A DNA stretch of 43,758 nt from the NCBI GenBank assembly GCA_947588845.1, contig CANQAR010000022.1:1-43758 (forward strand). The letters run 5' to 3'. Source of the DNA: an uncultured Lachnospiraceae bacterium. Lineage in GTDB: Bacteria > Bacillota > Clostridia > Lachnospirales > Lachnospiraceae. The notes below the pieces were generated by a model, which was not told the origin of the DNA, searched no databases, and saw only the letters and a list, made by a program, of their open reading frames with translations. This document shows positions 1-7,311 of this stretch, one piece after another. How positions within the stretch are numbered: position 1 is the stretch's first letter; every line of letters begins with the position of its first letter. Position numbers and translations under genes: made by a program.

Positions 1-341
1 GGGCCTGCGATCAGCAGGAGGCGGTTTTTCCTCCTTCTTGCCGCGCGGCCCGCATGCTGCGCCAGCAGCTGATTTCCCTGCCCGGGCCTGCGATCAGCAG
101 GAGGCGGTTTTTCCTCCTTCTTGCCGCGCGGCCCGCATGCTGCGCCAGCAGCTGATTTCCCTGCCCGGGCCTGCGATCAGCAGGAGGCGGTTTTTCCTCC
201 TTCTTGCCGCGCGGCCCGCATGCTGCGCCAGCAGCTGATTTCCCTGCCCGGGCCTGCGATCAGCAGGAGGCGGTTTTTCCTCCTTCTTGCCGCGCGGCCC
301 GCATGCTGCGCCAGCAGCTGATTTCCATGTGCGGGCCTGCG
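1..341. repeat. 83-bp tandem repeat array, four units, open to the left
   Basis: Units begin at 1, 84, 167 and 250, with a partial fifth (GGGCCTGCG) at 333. The first three are identical; the fourth differs only in its last few bases. Each unit is GC-rich and hairpin-prone: CCTGC-gatca-GCAGG, GGAGG...CCTCC, the palindrome GCCGCGCGGC and GCTGC-gcca-GCAGC. The window begins exactly at a unit boundary, so the array probably continues to the left, or the contig ends inside it. Short ORFs in the array repeat with the same period and are not genes. A degenerate inverted copy lies at 2537-2620. Confidence 0.95.
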
Positions 342-343
342 CA

Positions 344-390
344 TAAAAAACATCTCCTGTTCAGCAATTATTTTACCGGACAGAAGATGT
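344..390 (-). terminator. Rho-independent terminator of the vanR/vanS-like operon
   Basis: The arms ACATCTCCTGT (350-360) and ACAGAAGATGT (380-390) pair with one mismatch. Read on the minus strand, the stem is followed by a run of six T (complement of 344-349). It lies 65 bp past the kinase stop codon and directly abuts the tandem array. Confidence 0.7.
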
Positions 391-455
391 CTGTACTTTA
401 ATATTCCGTTGTTTAAATCCTGAGAAAAGATTAAGAAAACATGGAGATTATGTTT

Positions 456-1607
456 TCATTCGTGTTTCTCCAGTCCTCCCGACGGCAGAGATACGCAAAA
501 TGTAGTCAGTTCTTCCGCACTCTCCGCCGTTATGGTTCCCCCATGCAGGGAAACGATCTCTTTTGCAATCGCAAGTCCCAGCCCGGCACCTCCGGTGTCG
601 CTCGTCCTGGCTTCATCCAGCCGGAAAAATTTTTTAAAGATAAAATCCAGCTTTCTGGCAGGGATCGTTTTTCCTCTGTTGCGAAAGCAGATCCGAACCT
701 CATTTTCCTCACATTCCGTCCAGACATCAATCACTGTCTCCCGGTAGCTGTACGCAATCGCGTTTTTCAAAATATTATTAAACACTCTCGCCAGCTTGAC
801 CGGATCTCCCCGGATGAGTATATTTTCATTCGTCTGCAGATTTACCGTATTTCCATGCGCATTCAAAAGCGGATAAAATTCATCTGTCATCTGCACCAGC
901 ATATACGAGAGGTCGATCTCTTCTTCCTCCAGTTCCGCCTGCTGCAGATTATACCTTGTAATATCAAAAAACTCGTTGATCAGCTTTTCCAGCCGCTGCG
1001 CCTTGTCCAAAGCAATATTCACGTATCTTGCTTTCTGTTCTGCCGGCATATCCGGAACCTCCGCCAGCAGGCTCAAATAGCCGAGCACTGAGGTCAGCGG
1101 GGTCTTCAGGTCATGCGCCAGATAAGTAATCATATCATTTTTTCTCGCCGCTTCTTCTTTTAATATCTGTTCATGCTGCTGCATCATGGATCTGATCTCC
1201 GACATCTGCGCAAAAACCTCCGCATATTCCTTTTTAAATATATCCTGGCCTCCTCCATTCTGCCGCATATAGTTCTGTATTTCCCCGCTTATTTCCGTGA
1301 CTGTCTTTTTACGCTCCGCCTTCGCACGGAAATAAGAGGCCGTAAATACAATAACTGCCAGGAGCACAGAAGCCGCGAACAAAGCCGCAGTGAGCAGGCC
1401 TTTTATACGGGGCCAGAAAGGTTCCCGTACAAACATCTCTTTCCCTCCATAAATATCATAGTGTTCATACATATAGTGCGCCATAAACCAGTCAACAAAA
1501 GTTCCATTGCACACATGGTCCACAAAATAATAGATGATATCACATATAAAAATGCTGCATCCGCACAGCAGAAGCAGCCGCAGAATCGCCCCGCCTTTAG
1601 ACTTCAA
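456..1607 (-). CDS. VanS-like sensor histidine kinase
   Basis: Membrane histidine kinase of 383 residues. Two hydrophobic segments (about 8-30 and 70-92) flank a short extracytoplasmic loop. They are followed by a dimerisation domain with the H-box YLAHDLKTPLTSVLGYLSLL (phospho-acceptor H165), an N-box (FNNILKNA) and a G-box (GGAGLGLAIAKEI). The H-box to N-box stretch, including EVPDMPAEQKARYV and MLVQMTDEFYPLLNAHG, is strikingly like the VanS kinases of vancomycin-resistance operons; the sensor part is different. The likely start is TTG, overlapping the end of the regulator gene by 11 bp, so translation is probably coupled. It should phosphorylate the adjacent regulator. No van ligase or peptidase gene is visible, so the signal and target genes are unknown. 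Confidence 0.9.
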   Translation of the reverse strand: MKSKGGAILRLLLLCGCSIFICDIIYYFVDHVCNGTFVDWFMAHYMYEHYDIYGGKEMFVREPFWPRIKGLLTAALFAASVLLAVIVFTASYFRAKAERKKTVTEISGEIQNYMRQNGGGQDIFKKEYAEVFAQMSEIRSMMQQHEQILKEEAARKNDMITYLAHDLKTPLTSVLGYLSLLAEVPDMPAEQKARYVNIALDKAQRLEKLINEFFDITRYNLQQAELEEEEIDLSYMLVQMTDEFYPLLNAHGNTVNLQTNENILIRGDPVKLARVFNNILKNAIAYSYRETVIDVWTECEENEVRICFRNRGKTIPARKLDFIFKKFFRLDEARTSDTGGAGLGLAIAKEIVSLHGGTITAESAEELTTFCVSLPSGGLEKHE

Positions 1608-2295
1608 TTTTATATCCGCACCCCCAGACTGTCTTTATATATTTCGGTTCCTCAAAAGAATCCCCCATTTTCTCACGCAGATGCCGGATATGAACCGTGA
1701 TTGTGTTGTTCCTTTTATTAAAGTATTCGTTTCCCCATATCTGATGAAACAGTTCTTCGGAACTGACTACCTTTCCTTTTTGCTGACACAAAATACGGAG
1801 GATAGAAAATTCCGTAGGAGTGAGCGGCAAGAGTTTTTCATTCAGGATACACTCATGCGTCCGGATATTCAGAACCAGTCCCGCACATGTCAGAATATCT
1901 TCCTGTCTTTCGTGTTCCGCCGCATTGTACCTTTTATATCTTCGAAGCTGCGCCTTTACCCGCGCTACCAGTTCCAGAGGACGAAAAGGCTTTGTAATAT
2001 AGTCATCCGCTCCAAGAGTCAGTCCTGTGATCTTATCCGTCTCTTCCCCTTTTGCCGTCAGCATAATGATGGGATAGTGATGATTTTCCCTGATCTTTTT
2101 GCAGATCTGCAGACCGTTCGTATTCGGAAGCATAATGTCCAGGATCGCCAGATCCAGCGTTTCCTCACGGATACAGGCGAGGGCGTCTTCCGCCGTATAA
2201 AACCTGAAAACAGTGAAACCTTCATTTTCAAGATAGAGCGCAACCAGATCGGCAATCTCCCGCTCGTCGTCTACAATCATGATCTTGTCTGACAT
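1597..2295 (-). CDS. VanR-like OmpR-family response regulator
   Basis: Response regulator of 232 residues: a receiver domain (about 1-120) with acidic pair D10/E11, phospho-acceptor D53 (LAILDIMLP) and K at TKPF, then an OmpR-type winged helix (about 130-232) with TPTEFSILRIL and NNTITVHIRHLREKMG. Large stretches resemble VanR of glycopeptide-resistance operons almost word for word (ADDYITKPFRPLELVARVKA). The start at 2295 is preferred over the in-frame codon at 2313 because AGGGGG lies about 8 nt before this ATG. It is the first gene of a two-gene operon with the kinase. It may control cell-envelope genes to the left of the window, or genes elsewhere. Confidence 0.93.
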   Translation of the reverse strand: MSDKIMIVDDEREIADLVALYLENEGFTVFRFYTAEDALACIREETLDLAILDIMLPNTNGLQICKKIRENHHYPIIMLTAKGEETDKITGLTLGADDYITKPFRPLELVARVKAQLRRYKRYNAAEHERQEDILTCAGLVLNIRTHECILNEKLLPLTPTEFSILRILCQQKGKVVSSEELFHQIWGNEYFNKRNNTITVHIRHLREKMGDSFEEPKYIKTVWGCGYKIEV

Positions 2296-2349
2296 ATCGT
2301 TTCCCCCTCTCATGCCAGGTGCTTTATTTTACCAGATTATTCAAATGCA

Positions 2350-2379
2350 TTTATAGATATTTGACTGAGAAATTGTTAA
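2350..2379 (-). promoter_or_regulatory. Putative promoter of the vanR/vanS-like operon
   Basis: On the minus strand TTAACA (2379-2374) is followed after 18 nt by TATAAA (2355-2350), about 55 bp upstream of the regulator start. This is a good match to a vegetative promoter. No VanR-type operator was identified by eye. Confidence 0.4.
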
Positions 2380-2438
2380 AATTTCATTAATATCTGTCTT
2401 TTTGAAATGAAAGAAAATGCAGCAGTATCTTTTAAATA

Positions 2439-2467
2439 TTGACAGAGTCTCTGATTTCTGTTAGAAT
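2439..2467 (+). promoter_or_regulatory. Strong sigma-A-type promoter for the NCS2 permease
   Basis: A perfect -35 TTGACA (2439-2444) and -10 TAGAAT (2462-2467) are separated by exactly 17 bp. Transcription would start near 2474, giving a leader of about 180 nt before the permease start codon. Confidence 0.75.
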
Positions 2468-2504
2468 TGATAACAATAGTATTGGTTTTGTAATATTATT
2501 GCAA

Positions 2505-2534
2505 GGGGGCATGGTGGAATCCATGCCCCCTTTT
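2505..2534 (+). terminator. Intrinsic terminator within the permease leader (candidate attenuator)
   Basis: A perfect 10-bp stem, GGGGGCATGG (2505-2514) and CCATGCCCCC (2521-2530), has a 6-nt loop and is followed by TTTT. It sits only about 30 nt after the predicted transcription start and before the permease gene. It should therefore either stop most transcripts or be switched off by an antiterminator. The 30 nt ahead of it are too short for a standard purine riboswitch, and no such aptamer was recognised. Confidence 0.7.
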
Positions 2535-2536
2535 CC

Positions 2537-2620
2537 ATGCGCAGGCCCGCATATGGAAATCAGCTGCCAACGCAGCATGCAGGCCGCGCAGACGGACAGG
2601 GGAAAAACCGCCTCCTGCCC
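2537..2620 (-). repeat. Single degenerate inverted copy of the 83-bp repeat
   Basis: Read on the minus strand this stretch matches the array unit at 250-341. Shared blocks (as written on the plus strand here) include GGAAATCAGCTGC, CGCAGCATGC, GGCCGCGC and AAAAACCGCCTCCTGC. It also shares the array's outer edge (ATGCGCAGGCCCGCA here; the reverse complement at 327-344). It lies in the permease leader between the terminator hairpin and the ribosome site. The array and this copy therefore flank the two-component system in opposite orientation. Confidence 0.85.
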
Positions 2621-2656
2621 GACTCAGATCCATTACGAACGGAAAGGAGAAACATT

Positions 2657-4087
2657 ATGGCAAATCTTAAACCAAATGAAACAAATCCGGCTGTATTCGA
2701 CTTCAACGGAAAGCTCCCGCTGAGTCAGGCGATACCACTCGGACTGCAGCACGTTATGGCGATGTTCGTCGGAAATCTGACGCCTCTGATCATTATCATG
2801 GGGGCATGCGGCCTGACCGCGGACGCCGGTTTCGGAGCGCTGCGCACCGCGCTTCTTCAGAATGCCATGCTGATCGCCGGCATCGTCACTTTAGTACAGC
2901 TGTTTTCCATCGGCCCGTGCGGAGGCAAGGTTCCGATCATTATGGGTACCTCTTCCGGCTTCCTCGGAGTCATGCAGAGCGTCGCGGCAATCATGGGTTC
3001 CGGTGTGATCGGCTACGGAGCAATCATGGGAGCGAGCATCATCGGCGGTATCTTTGAAGGTGTGCTTGGCGCCTGCTTAAAGCCGCTGCGCCGCTTTTTC
3101 CCGCCGGTTGTCACAGGCTGCGTCGTCATGGCGATCGGCCTTTCTCTGATCCCGGTCGGCATCAACTACATCGCGGGCGGTTCCGGAACAAAGGATTTCG
3201 GCTCTCTCCCCAACCTTTTTATCGGTATGGTGGTTCTGATCGTCATTCTGGTTCTGAAGCATTTTACAAATCCGAAGAGCATGCTCAGCACCGCTTCCAT
3301 CCTGATCGGCATCATTGCCGGCTATATCGTCGCCATTATTATGACTCTGGTTCTTCCGAATACCGGAGTAACTGTCGACGGCGCTGAGTATACTTACGCG
3401 TGGGTCGTAAATTTCCAGCAGGTAAAAGAGGCCGCGTGGTTTTCCCTTCCGAGCTTCATTGGATTCGGCAAGCTGTCAGAAATCAGGCCGATCTTTGATT
3501 TCCGCGCGATCCTTCCGATCGGTATCATGTTTATCGTGACCGCTGTCGAGACGGTCGGAGATATTTCCGGATGCATCGAAGGCGGCATGGACCGCGAGCC
3601 TACGGATTCCGAGCTTTCGGGCGGCGTGATCTGCGACGGCCTTGGCTCTACCTTTGCCGCGCTGTTCGGCGTTCTTCCGAATACCTCGTTCAGCCAGAAC
3701 GTCGGCCTTGTCTCCATGACAAAGGTCGTAAACCGGACCGCCCTCTCCTGCGGCGCGGTGTTCCTCATCCTCTGCGGGCTCTGCCCCAAGATTGCCGCGA
3801 TCATGTCCATCATGCCGCAGGCTGTGCTTGGCGGTGCCGCAGTCATGATGTTCGCGTCCATCCTGGTTTCCGGTATTCAGCTCGTGACAAAGCATCCGAT
3901 CACTGCCCGTGAGATCACGATCATCTCCGTCGCTCTCGGCCTTGGCTACGGGCTCGGTTCCAACAGCTCGGCCACCGCGTTCTTCCCGTACTATGTACAG
4001 CTTATCTTTGGGGGATCCGGAATCGTGCCGGCGGCGCTTGTCGCTATCCTGCTGAACATTCTGATCCCGGAAGGGCAGGAAAGCTGA
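2657..4087 (+). CDS. NCS2-family xanthine/uracil permease
   Basis: Integral membrane nucleobase:cation symporter of 476 residues with about a dozen or more hydrophobic segments. It begins with the family's typical LPLSQAIPLGLQHVMAMFVGN and carries the NCS2 signature region QNVGLVSMTK near residue 335. The start at 2657 is chosen because GGAAAGGAG lies just upstream; the open frame extends 40 codons further back, but that part is the inverted 83-bp repeat. It sits beside a hydantoinase and YgeY/YgeW-type genes, so xanthine, urate or a related purine is the most likely substrate. Uracil cannot be excluded from sequence alone. It is expressed from its own promoter through a leader containing a terminator, implying attenuation. 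Confidence 0.92.
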   Translation: MANLKPNETNPAVFDFNGKLPLSQAIPLGLQHVMAMFVGNLTPLIIIMGACGLTADAGFGALRTALLQNAMLIAGIVTLVQLFSIGPCGGKVPIIMGTSSGFLGVMQSVAAIMGSGVIGYGAIMGASIIGGIFEGVLGACLKPLRRFFPPVVTGCVVMAIGLSLIPVGINYIAGGSGTKDFGSLPNLFIGMVVLIVILVLKHFTNPKSMLSTASILIGIIAGYIVAIIMTLVLPNTGVTVDGAEYTYAWVVNFQQVKEAAWFSLPSFIGFGKLSEIRPIFDFRAILPIGIMFIVTAVETVGDISGCIEGGMDREPTDSELSGGVICDGLGSTFAALFGVLPNTSFSQNVGLVSMTKVVNRTALSCGAVFLILCGLCPKIAAIMSIMPQAVLGGAAVMMFASILVSGIQLVTKHPITAREITIISVALGLGYGLGSNSSATAFFPYYVQLIFGGSGIVPAALVAILLNILIPEGQES

Positions 4088-4186
4088 TTCAGATTCTTTC
4101 ATGAAGCCCACACGCGGGATATAAATCAAATTTCCATGCCTGGCACTACCGTGACGGAGCGTTACGGGCGTACCATTGCAAACGGA

Positions 4187-4250
4187 GCTGTCGGAAAATA
4201 TATCAGCAAGGAACTTATTCCACCAGATATTTTCCGACAGCCCCGTCTTT
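4187..4250 (+). terminator. Terminator between converging permease and hydantoinase genes
   Basis: Perfect 15-bp arms GCTGTCGGAAAATAT (4187-4201) and ATATTTTCCGACAGC (4227-4241) enclose a 25-nt loop and are followed by CCCGTCTTTTCTTTT on the plus strand. It most likely ends the permease transcript. Confidence 0.65.
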
Positions 4251-4331
4251 TCTTTTCCTGTTAAACAATAGAAACCACACACGATGAAAGGTTGTTATCA
4301 ATCTAATTCAACCTTGTCAGATCAATCAAAT

Positions 4332-5714
4332 TCAGCCCTGCAGCTCCGGCAAATTTCTGCGCAGATATCTGCCCTGATTTTCTGAAATCACTTTTCCATC
4401 TTTTACTGACAATGCACCGCGCAGATACACTTCCTCAATACTGCCGTCCAGTTCAAAACCTTCATACGGTGAATAGTCCATATTATAATAATGGTCCGCA
4501 GCGGTGATCGTCTTTTTCCTCTTCGGATCCATTACAACAATGTCCGCATCGCTTCCCACAAGGAGCGCTCCTTTTTGCGGATACAGACCATATAACTTTG
4601 CCGGTTTTTCCGAAAGAGCCCTGCACATGATCTCCGGGGAAATCCTTCCCTGCAGAACGCCGTAATGGAAGATCAGTTCTCCGCGGTTCTCCACGCCGGG
4701 CATTCCGTTTGGAATCTTTGTGAAATCACTCTCTCCCATGCGCTTCTGTTCCATCGTGAAACTGCAGTGATCCGTGGAGAGAATATCAATCTCCCCGTCC
4801 GCAATCGCTTTCCACAGGACATCCTGATTCTCCCGGGCGCGCATGGGCGGCGAACACACATATTTCGCGGCCTCAAAATCCTTCTTTTCATAGACAGATT
4901 CGTCGAGAAGAAGATACTGCGGACAGGTCTCGGACAGAACCGTCTGGCCGCTGCGGCGTGCCTTTCGGATCTCCTCAAGCGCTTTCGCGCCGGACGTATG
5001 CACCACCATAACCGGCGCACCTGCCAGCTTCGCGATCACCATCAGACGATGTACCGCTTCCGCCTCAAGTGTATCCGGACGCACCTTCGGATGATTCTCC
5101 GGGCCAAAACGTCCCGCTTTTTTCGCTTCCCGGATTTTCGCGTCGATCAAATCCGCATTCTCACAGTGCACGCCCGCAAAGCAGCCATACTCCCAAAATG
5201 CGCGGATCGCCTCATACAATTCTCCATCGTTCAGCCGCATGGCCGGATACGTCATGTACAGCTTGAACGTCGTGATCCCCTCCTTGATCATCTCCGGAAT
5301 CTCCGCTTTCACAGCATCGTTCCAGTCGGAGACCGCCATATGGAATCCATAATCGCAGGAACAGCCTTTCGCCGCTTTTTTCTGCCAGTTGGCAAGCGCC
5401 TCTTTCAGCGTCTCCCCTTTGTTCTGCGTCGCAAAATCAATAATGACCGTCGTCCCTCCGGCGAGTGCCGCGCGTGTGCCCGTGCGGAAATCATCGGCGG
5501 TCACCGTGCCGGAAACCTCCAGATCCATGTGCGTATGCGCGTCGATAAAACCCGGAAACAGATATTTTCCGCTCATGTCCCTGACTTCATCCGGGCAAAC
5601 CTCCGCTTCCTCGATCACGCCAGTGCGGATAATCTTCTCATCCTCGATCAGGATATCCTGCACGGAAGTCCCGCTGCCGGAAACAACGGTTCCATTCTTT
5701 AATAATATCTTCAT
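4332..5714 (-). CDS. hydA: Dihydropyrimidinase/hydantoinase
   Basis: Cyclic amidohydrolase of 460 residues, full length for the family. It hydrolyses the amide bond of a cyclic ureide (dihydropyrimidine, hydantoin or similar ring). All metal-centre residues are visible: H60 and H62 (DAHTHMD), carbamylated K151 (TTFKLYMTY), H183 (VHCEN), H239 (VVHTSG) and D315 (STDHCSF). Its start has no strong ribosome site but fits the family N-terminus MKILLKNGTVV. It shares the minus strand with the two PLP enzymes upstream. With YgeY, YgeW and YgfK in the same window, it most likely acts as the HyuA/HydA step of purine (urate or xanthine) breakdown rather than in pyrimidine salvage. Confidence 0.92.
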   Translation of the reverse strand: MKILLKNGTVVSGSGTSVQDILIEDEKIIRTGVIEEAEVCPDEVRDMSGKYLFPGFIDAHTHMDLEVSGTVTADDFRTGTRAALAGGTTVIIDFATQNKGETLKEALANWQKKAAKGCSCDYGFHMAVSDWNDAVKAEIPEMIKEGITTFKLYMTYPAMRLNDGELYEAIRAFWEYGCFAGVHCENADLIDAKIREAKKAGRFGPENHPKVRPDTLEAEAVHRLMVIAKLAGAPVMVVHTSGAKALEEIRKARRSGQTVLSETCPQYLLLDESVYEKKDFEAAKYVCSPPMRARENQDVLWKAIADGEIDILSTDHCSFTMEQKRMGESDFTKIPNGMPGVENRGELIFHYGVLQGRISPEIMCRALSEKPAKLYGLYPQKGALLVGSDADIVVMDPKRKKTITAADHYYNMDYSPYEGFELDGSIEEVYLRGALSVKDGKVISENQGRYLRRNLPELQG

Positions 5715-5828
5715 TTCAATCCCCTGTCTCTGACCGTCTCAGTCAGCACAAAACATAATCAGCAATACTGTCCGTAAACTTCCGCAGAATTCCGTCACAC
5801 GATCAGACAGCGCTTTTCTCTGATATAC

Positions 5829-7061
5829 TCACAGCCGGTCCATAACCGCCAGCAGCTCCTCCATGTCCGGTCCGATCTCCGTCGGCTCGCCTGCTGCCCG
5901 GATCGCGTTCGGCGTGTCCTTCAGTCCATTTCCTGTCACAATACTGACCACAGAGGAGTCCGACGGAATCAGCCCAAGCTCCAGTGCCTTCTTCACTCCA
6001 GCTGTGCCCGCGACCCCGGCCGGCTCTCCAAACACGCCGCAGGTCCTTCCGAGCAGCTTTGCCGCATCCAGAATTTCCTGATCCGATACATTGACGACAA
6101 CGCCGTTCGACTCACGGATCGCATTCAGCGCTTTCTCCGCGTTCCGCGGAACTCCGACAGCGATCGAGTCCGCAAGCGTGTTCTCTTCCATCGGCTCCCA
6201 CGGACGGTTCTCGGCGATCGCCCGGTTCAGCGGACAGCATCCCTCGGCCTGCACACTGATCAGCCGGGGCAGACGATCGATCATCCCGGTCTCATAGAGA
6301 TCCTTGAATCCCTTCCACACACCGGCAATCGTACAGCCGTCTCCCACAGAGAGCGCCACATAATCTGTCATCTTCCAGCCAAGCTGTTCCGCGATCTCCA
6401 GAGCAACCGTCTTCTTCCCCTCCATGAGAAACGGATTAATCGCGGCGTTCCGGTTATACCAGCCATACCGCGCGATCGCCTCCTCAGAAAGGCAAAACGT
6501 ATCCTCATAGCTGCTTTTGACGCTGATGACATGTGCTCCGAAGATCATCAGCTGCGAAACCTTCCCCTTCGGCGCTCTCGACGGGACAAAGATATAAGTT
6601 TCAAAACCCGCAGCCGCCGCATTTCCAGCGAGGGAGGAAGCCGCGTTCCCTGTGGAAGAACAGGCGATGATCCCAGCGCCCGCTTCCTCCGCTTTCACAA
6701 CCGCCATCGCCGACGCGCGGTCCTTCAAGCTCGCGGTAGGATTTACGCCGTCATCCTTGACATACAGCGTCTTCACACCGAGAACTTCTGCCAGATGATC
6801 CGCCCGGTAGAACGGCGACCAGCCGACGCGAAGCTTTGGTCTCTTTCCTTTTCCCTGAACCGGCAGATATTCCATGTACCGCCACATGGACTGTTCTGCG
6901 CGGTCCGCCATGACTTCATGGCTCACTTCTTTTCGAATTGAATCATAATCATATTTGATATCCAGCAGTCCCCCGCAGGAAGGGCAGACCGTGATGTCCG
7001 GCCTGGCCTCCCACATTTTCCCGCAGTGGGTGCACTGCGCACCCAGCACATGCTTCATCAT
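5829..7061 (-). CDS. Threonine-synthase-like PLP enzyme with N-terminal zinc ribbon
   Basis: Fold-type II pyridoxal-phosphate enzyme of 410 residues. An N-terminal zinc ribbon (C10-x2-C13...C26-x2-C29) precedes the catalytic domain. The PLP lysine is K113 in VNPTASLKDRASA; the cofactor loop is CSSTGNAASSLAGNAAAAG, and a glycine-rich phosphate site is at SVGDGC. By family this would be threonine synthase (O-phosphohomoserine to threonine). Its place between a hydantoinase and another PLP enzyme suggests instead, or in addition, a beta-elimination role in the purine pathway, similar to diaminopropionate ammonia-lyase. The sequence alone does not decide this. Confidence 0.8.
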   Translation of the reverse strand: MMKHVLGAQCTHCGKMWEARPDITVCPSCGGLLDIKYDYDSIRKEVSHEVMADRAEQSMWRYMEYLPVQGKGKRPKLRVGWSPFYRADHLAEVLGVKTLYVKDDGVNPTASLKDRASAMAVVKAEEAGAGIIACSSTGNAASSLAGNAAAAGFETYIFVPSRAPKGKVSQLMIFGAHVISVKSSYEDTFCLSEEAIARYGWYNRNAAINPFLMEGKKTVALEIAEQLGWKMTDYVALSVGDGCTIAGVWKGFKDLYETGMIDRLPRLISVQAEGCCPLNRAIAENRPWEPMEENTLADSIAVGVPRNAEKALNAIRESNGVVVNVSDQEILDAAKLLGRTCGVFGEPAGVAGTAGVKKALELGLIPSDSSVVSIVTGNGLKDTPNAIRAAGEPTEIGPDMEELLAVMDRL

Positions 7062-7311
7062 AGTGCTTCCCAGCCTCTCCGTTTTTAATCTATTTATCTG
7101 TTTGTTTCAATTCACATTCGGTAATTTCAGGGAATACGACCTCATCCTATGTTACTGTCCGCTTCGAACCAGCAGCAACGTTCCACAATGCACAGTTTAC
7201 TCCCATATTAGTGAGGAACACCAGGTTTTACCCGCCGTCACTGACTTTACATTTATTTCTTCCAATTCATCTCTTCACACCTGCGGAGGTAAAAAATCCC
7301 CGTATTTTTTG

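Noticed and set aside
1-341. CRISPR array
   Set aside because: The 83-bp units are identical throughout with no unique spacers, and no cas genes are present.
38-401. Three overlapping 65-66 codon ORFs at the window start
   Set aside because: They repeat with the 83-bp period and are produced by the tandem repeat; no ribosome site or protein family is visible.
456-2295. A vancomycin-resistance operon
   Set aside because: Only the regulator pair resembles van genes; no ligase, dehydrogenase or dipeptidase gene is seen.
2537-2656. N-terminal extension of the permease from the ATG at 2537
   Set aside because: The extra 40 codons lie in the inverted 83-bp repeat, and a good ribosome site precedes the ATG at 2657.
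2468-2656. Purine riboswitch in the permease leader
   Set aside because: The leader before the terminator is only about 30 nt and lacks the conserved purine-aptamer loops.
4665-5702. Long plus-strand ORF of 345 codons opposite the hydantoinase
   Set aside because: It is the antisense shadow of a well-supported enzyme gene and has no family features; the same applies to 9297-10679 minus and 31961-33727 plus.
7062-7311. A regulatory RNA between the two PLP genes
   Set aside because: No strong stem, promoter or terminator was visible in this 250-bp gap.
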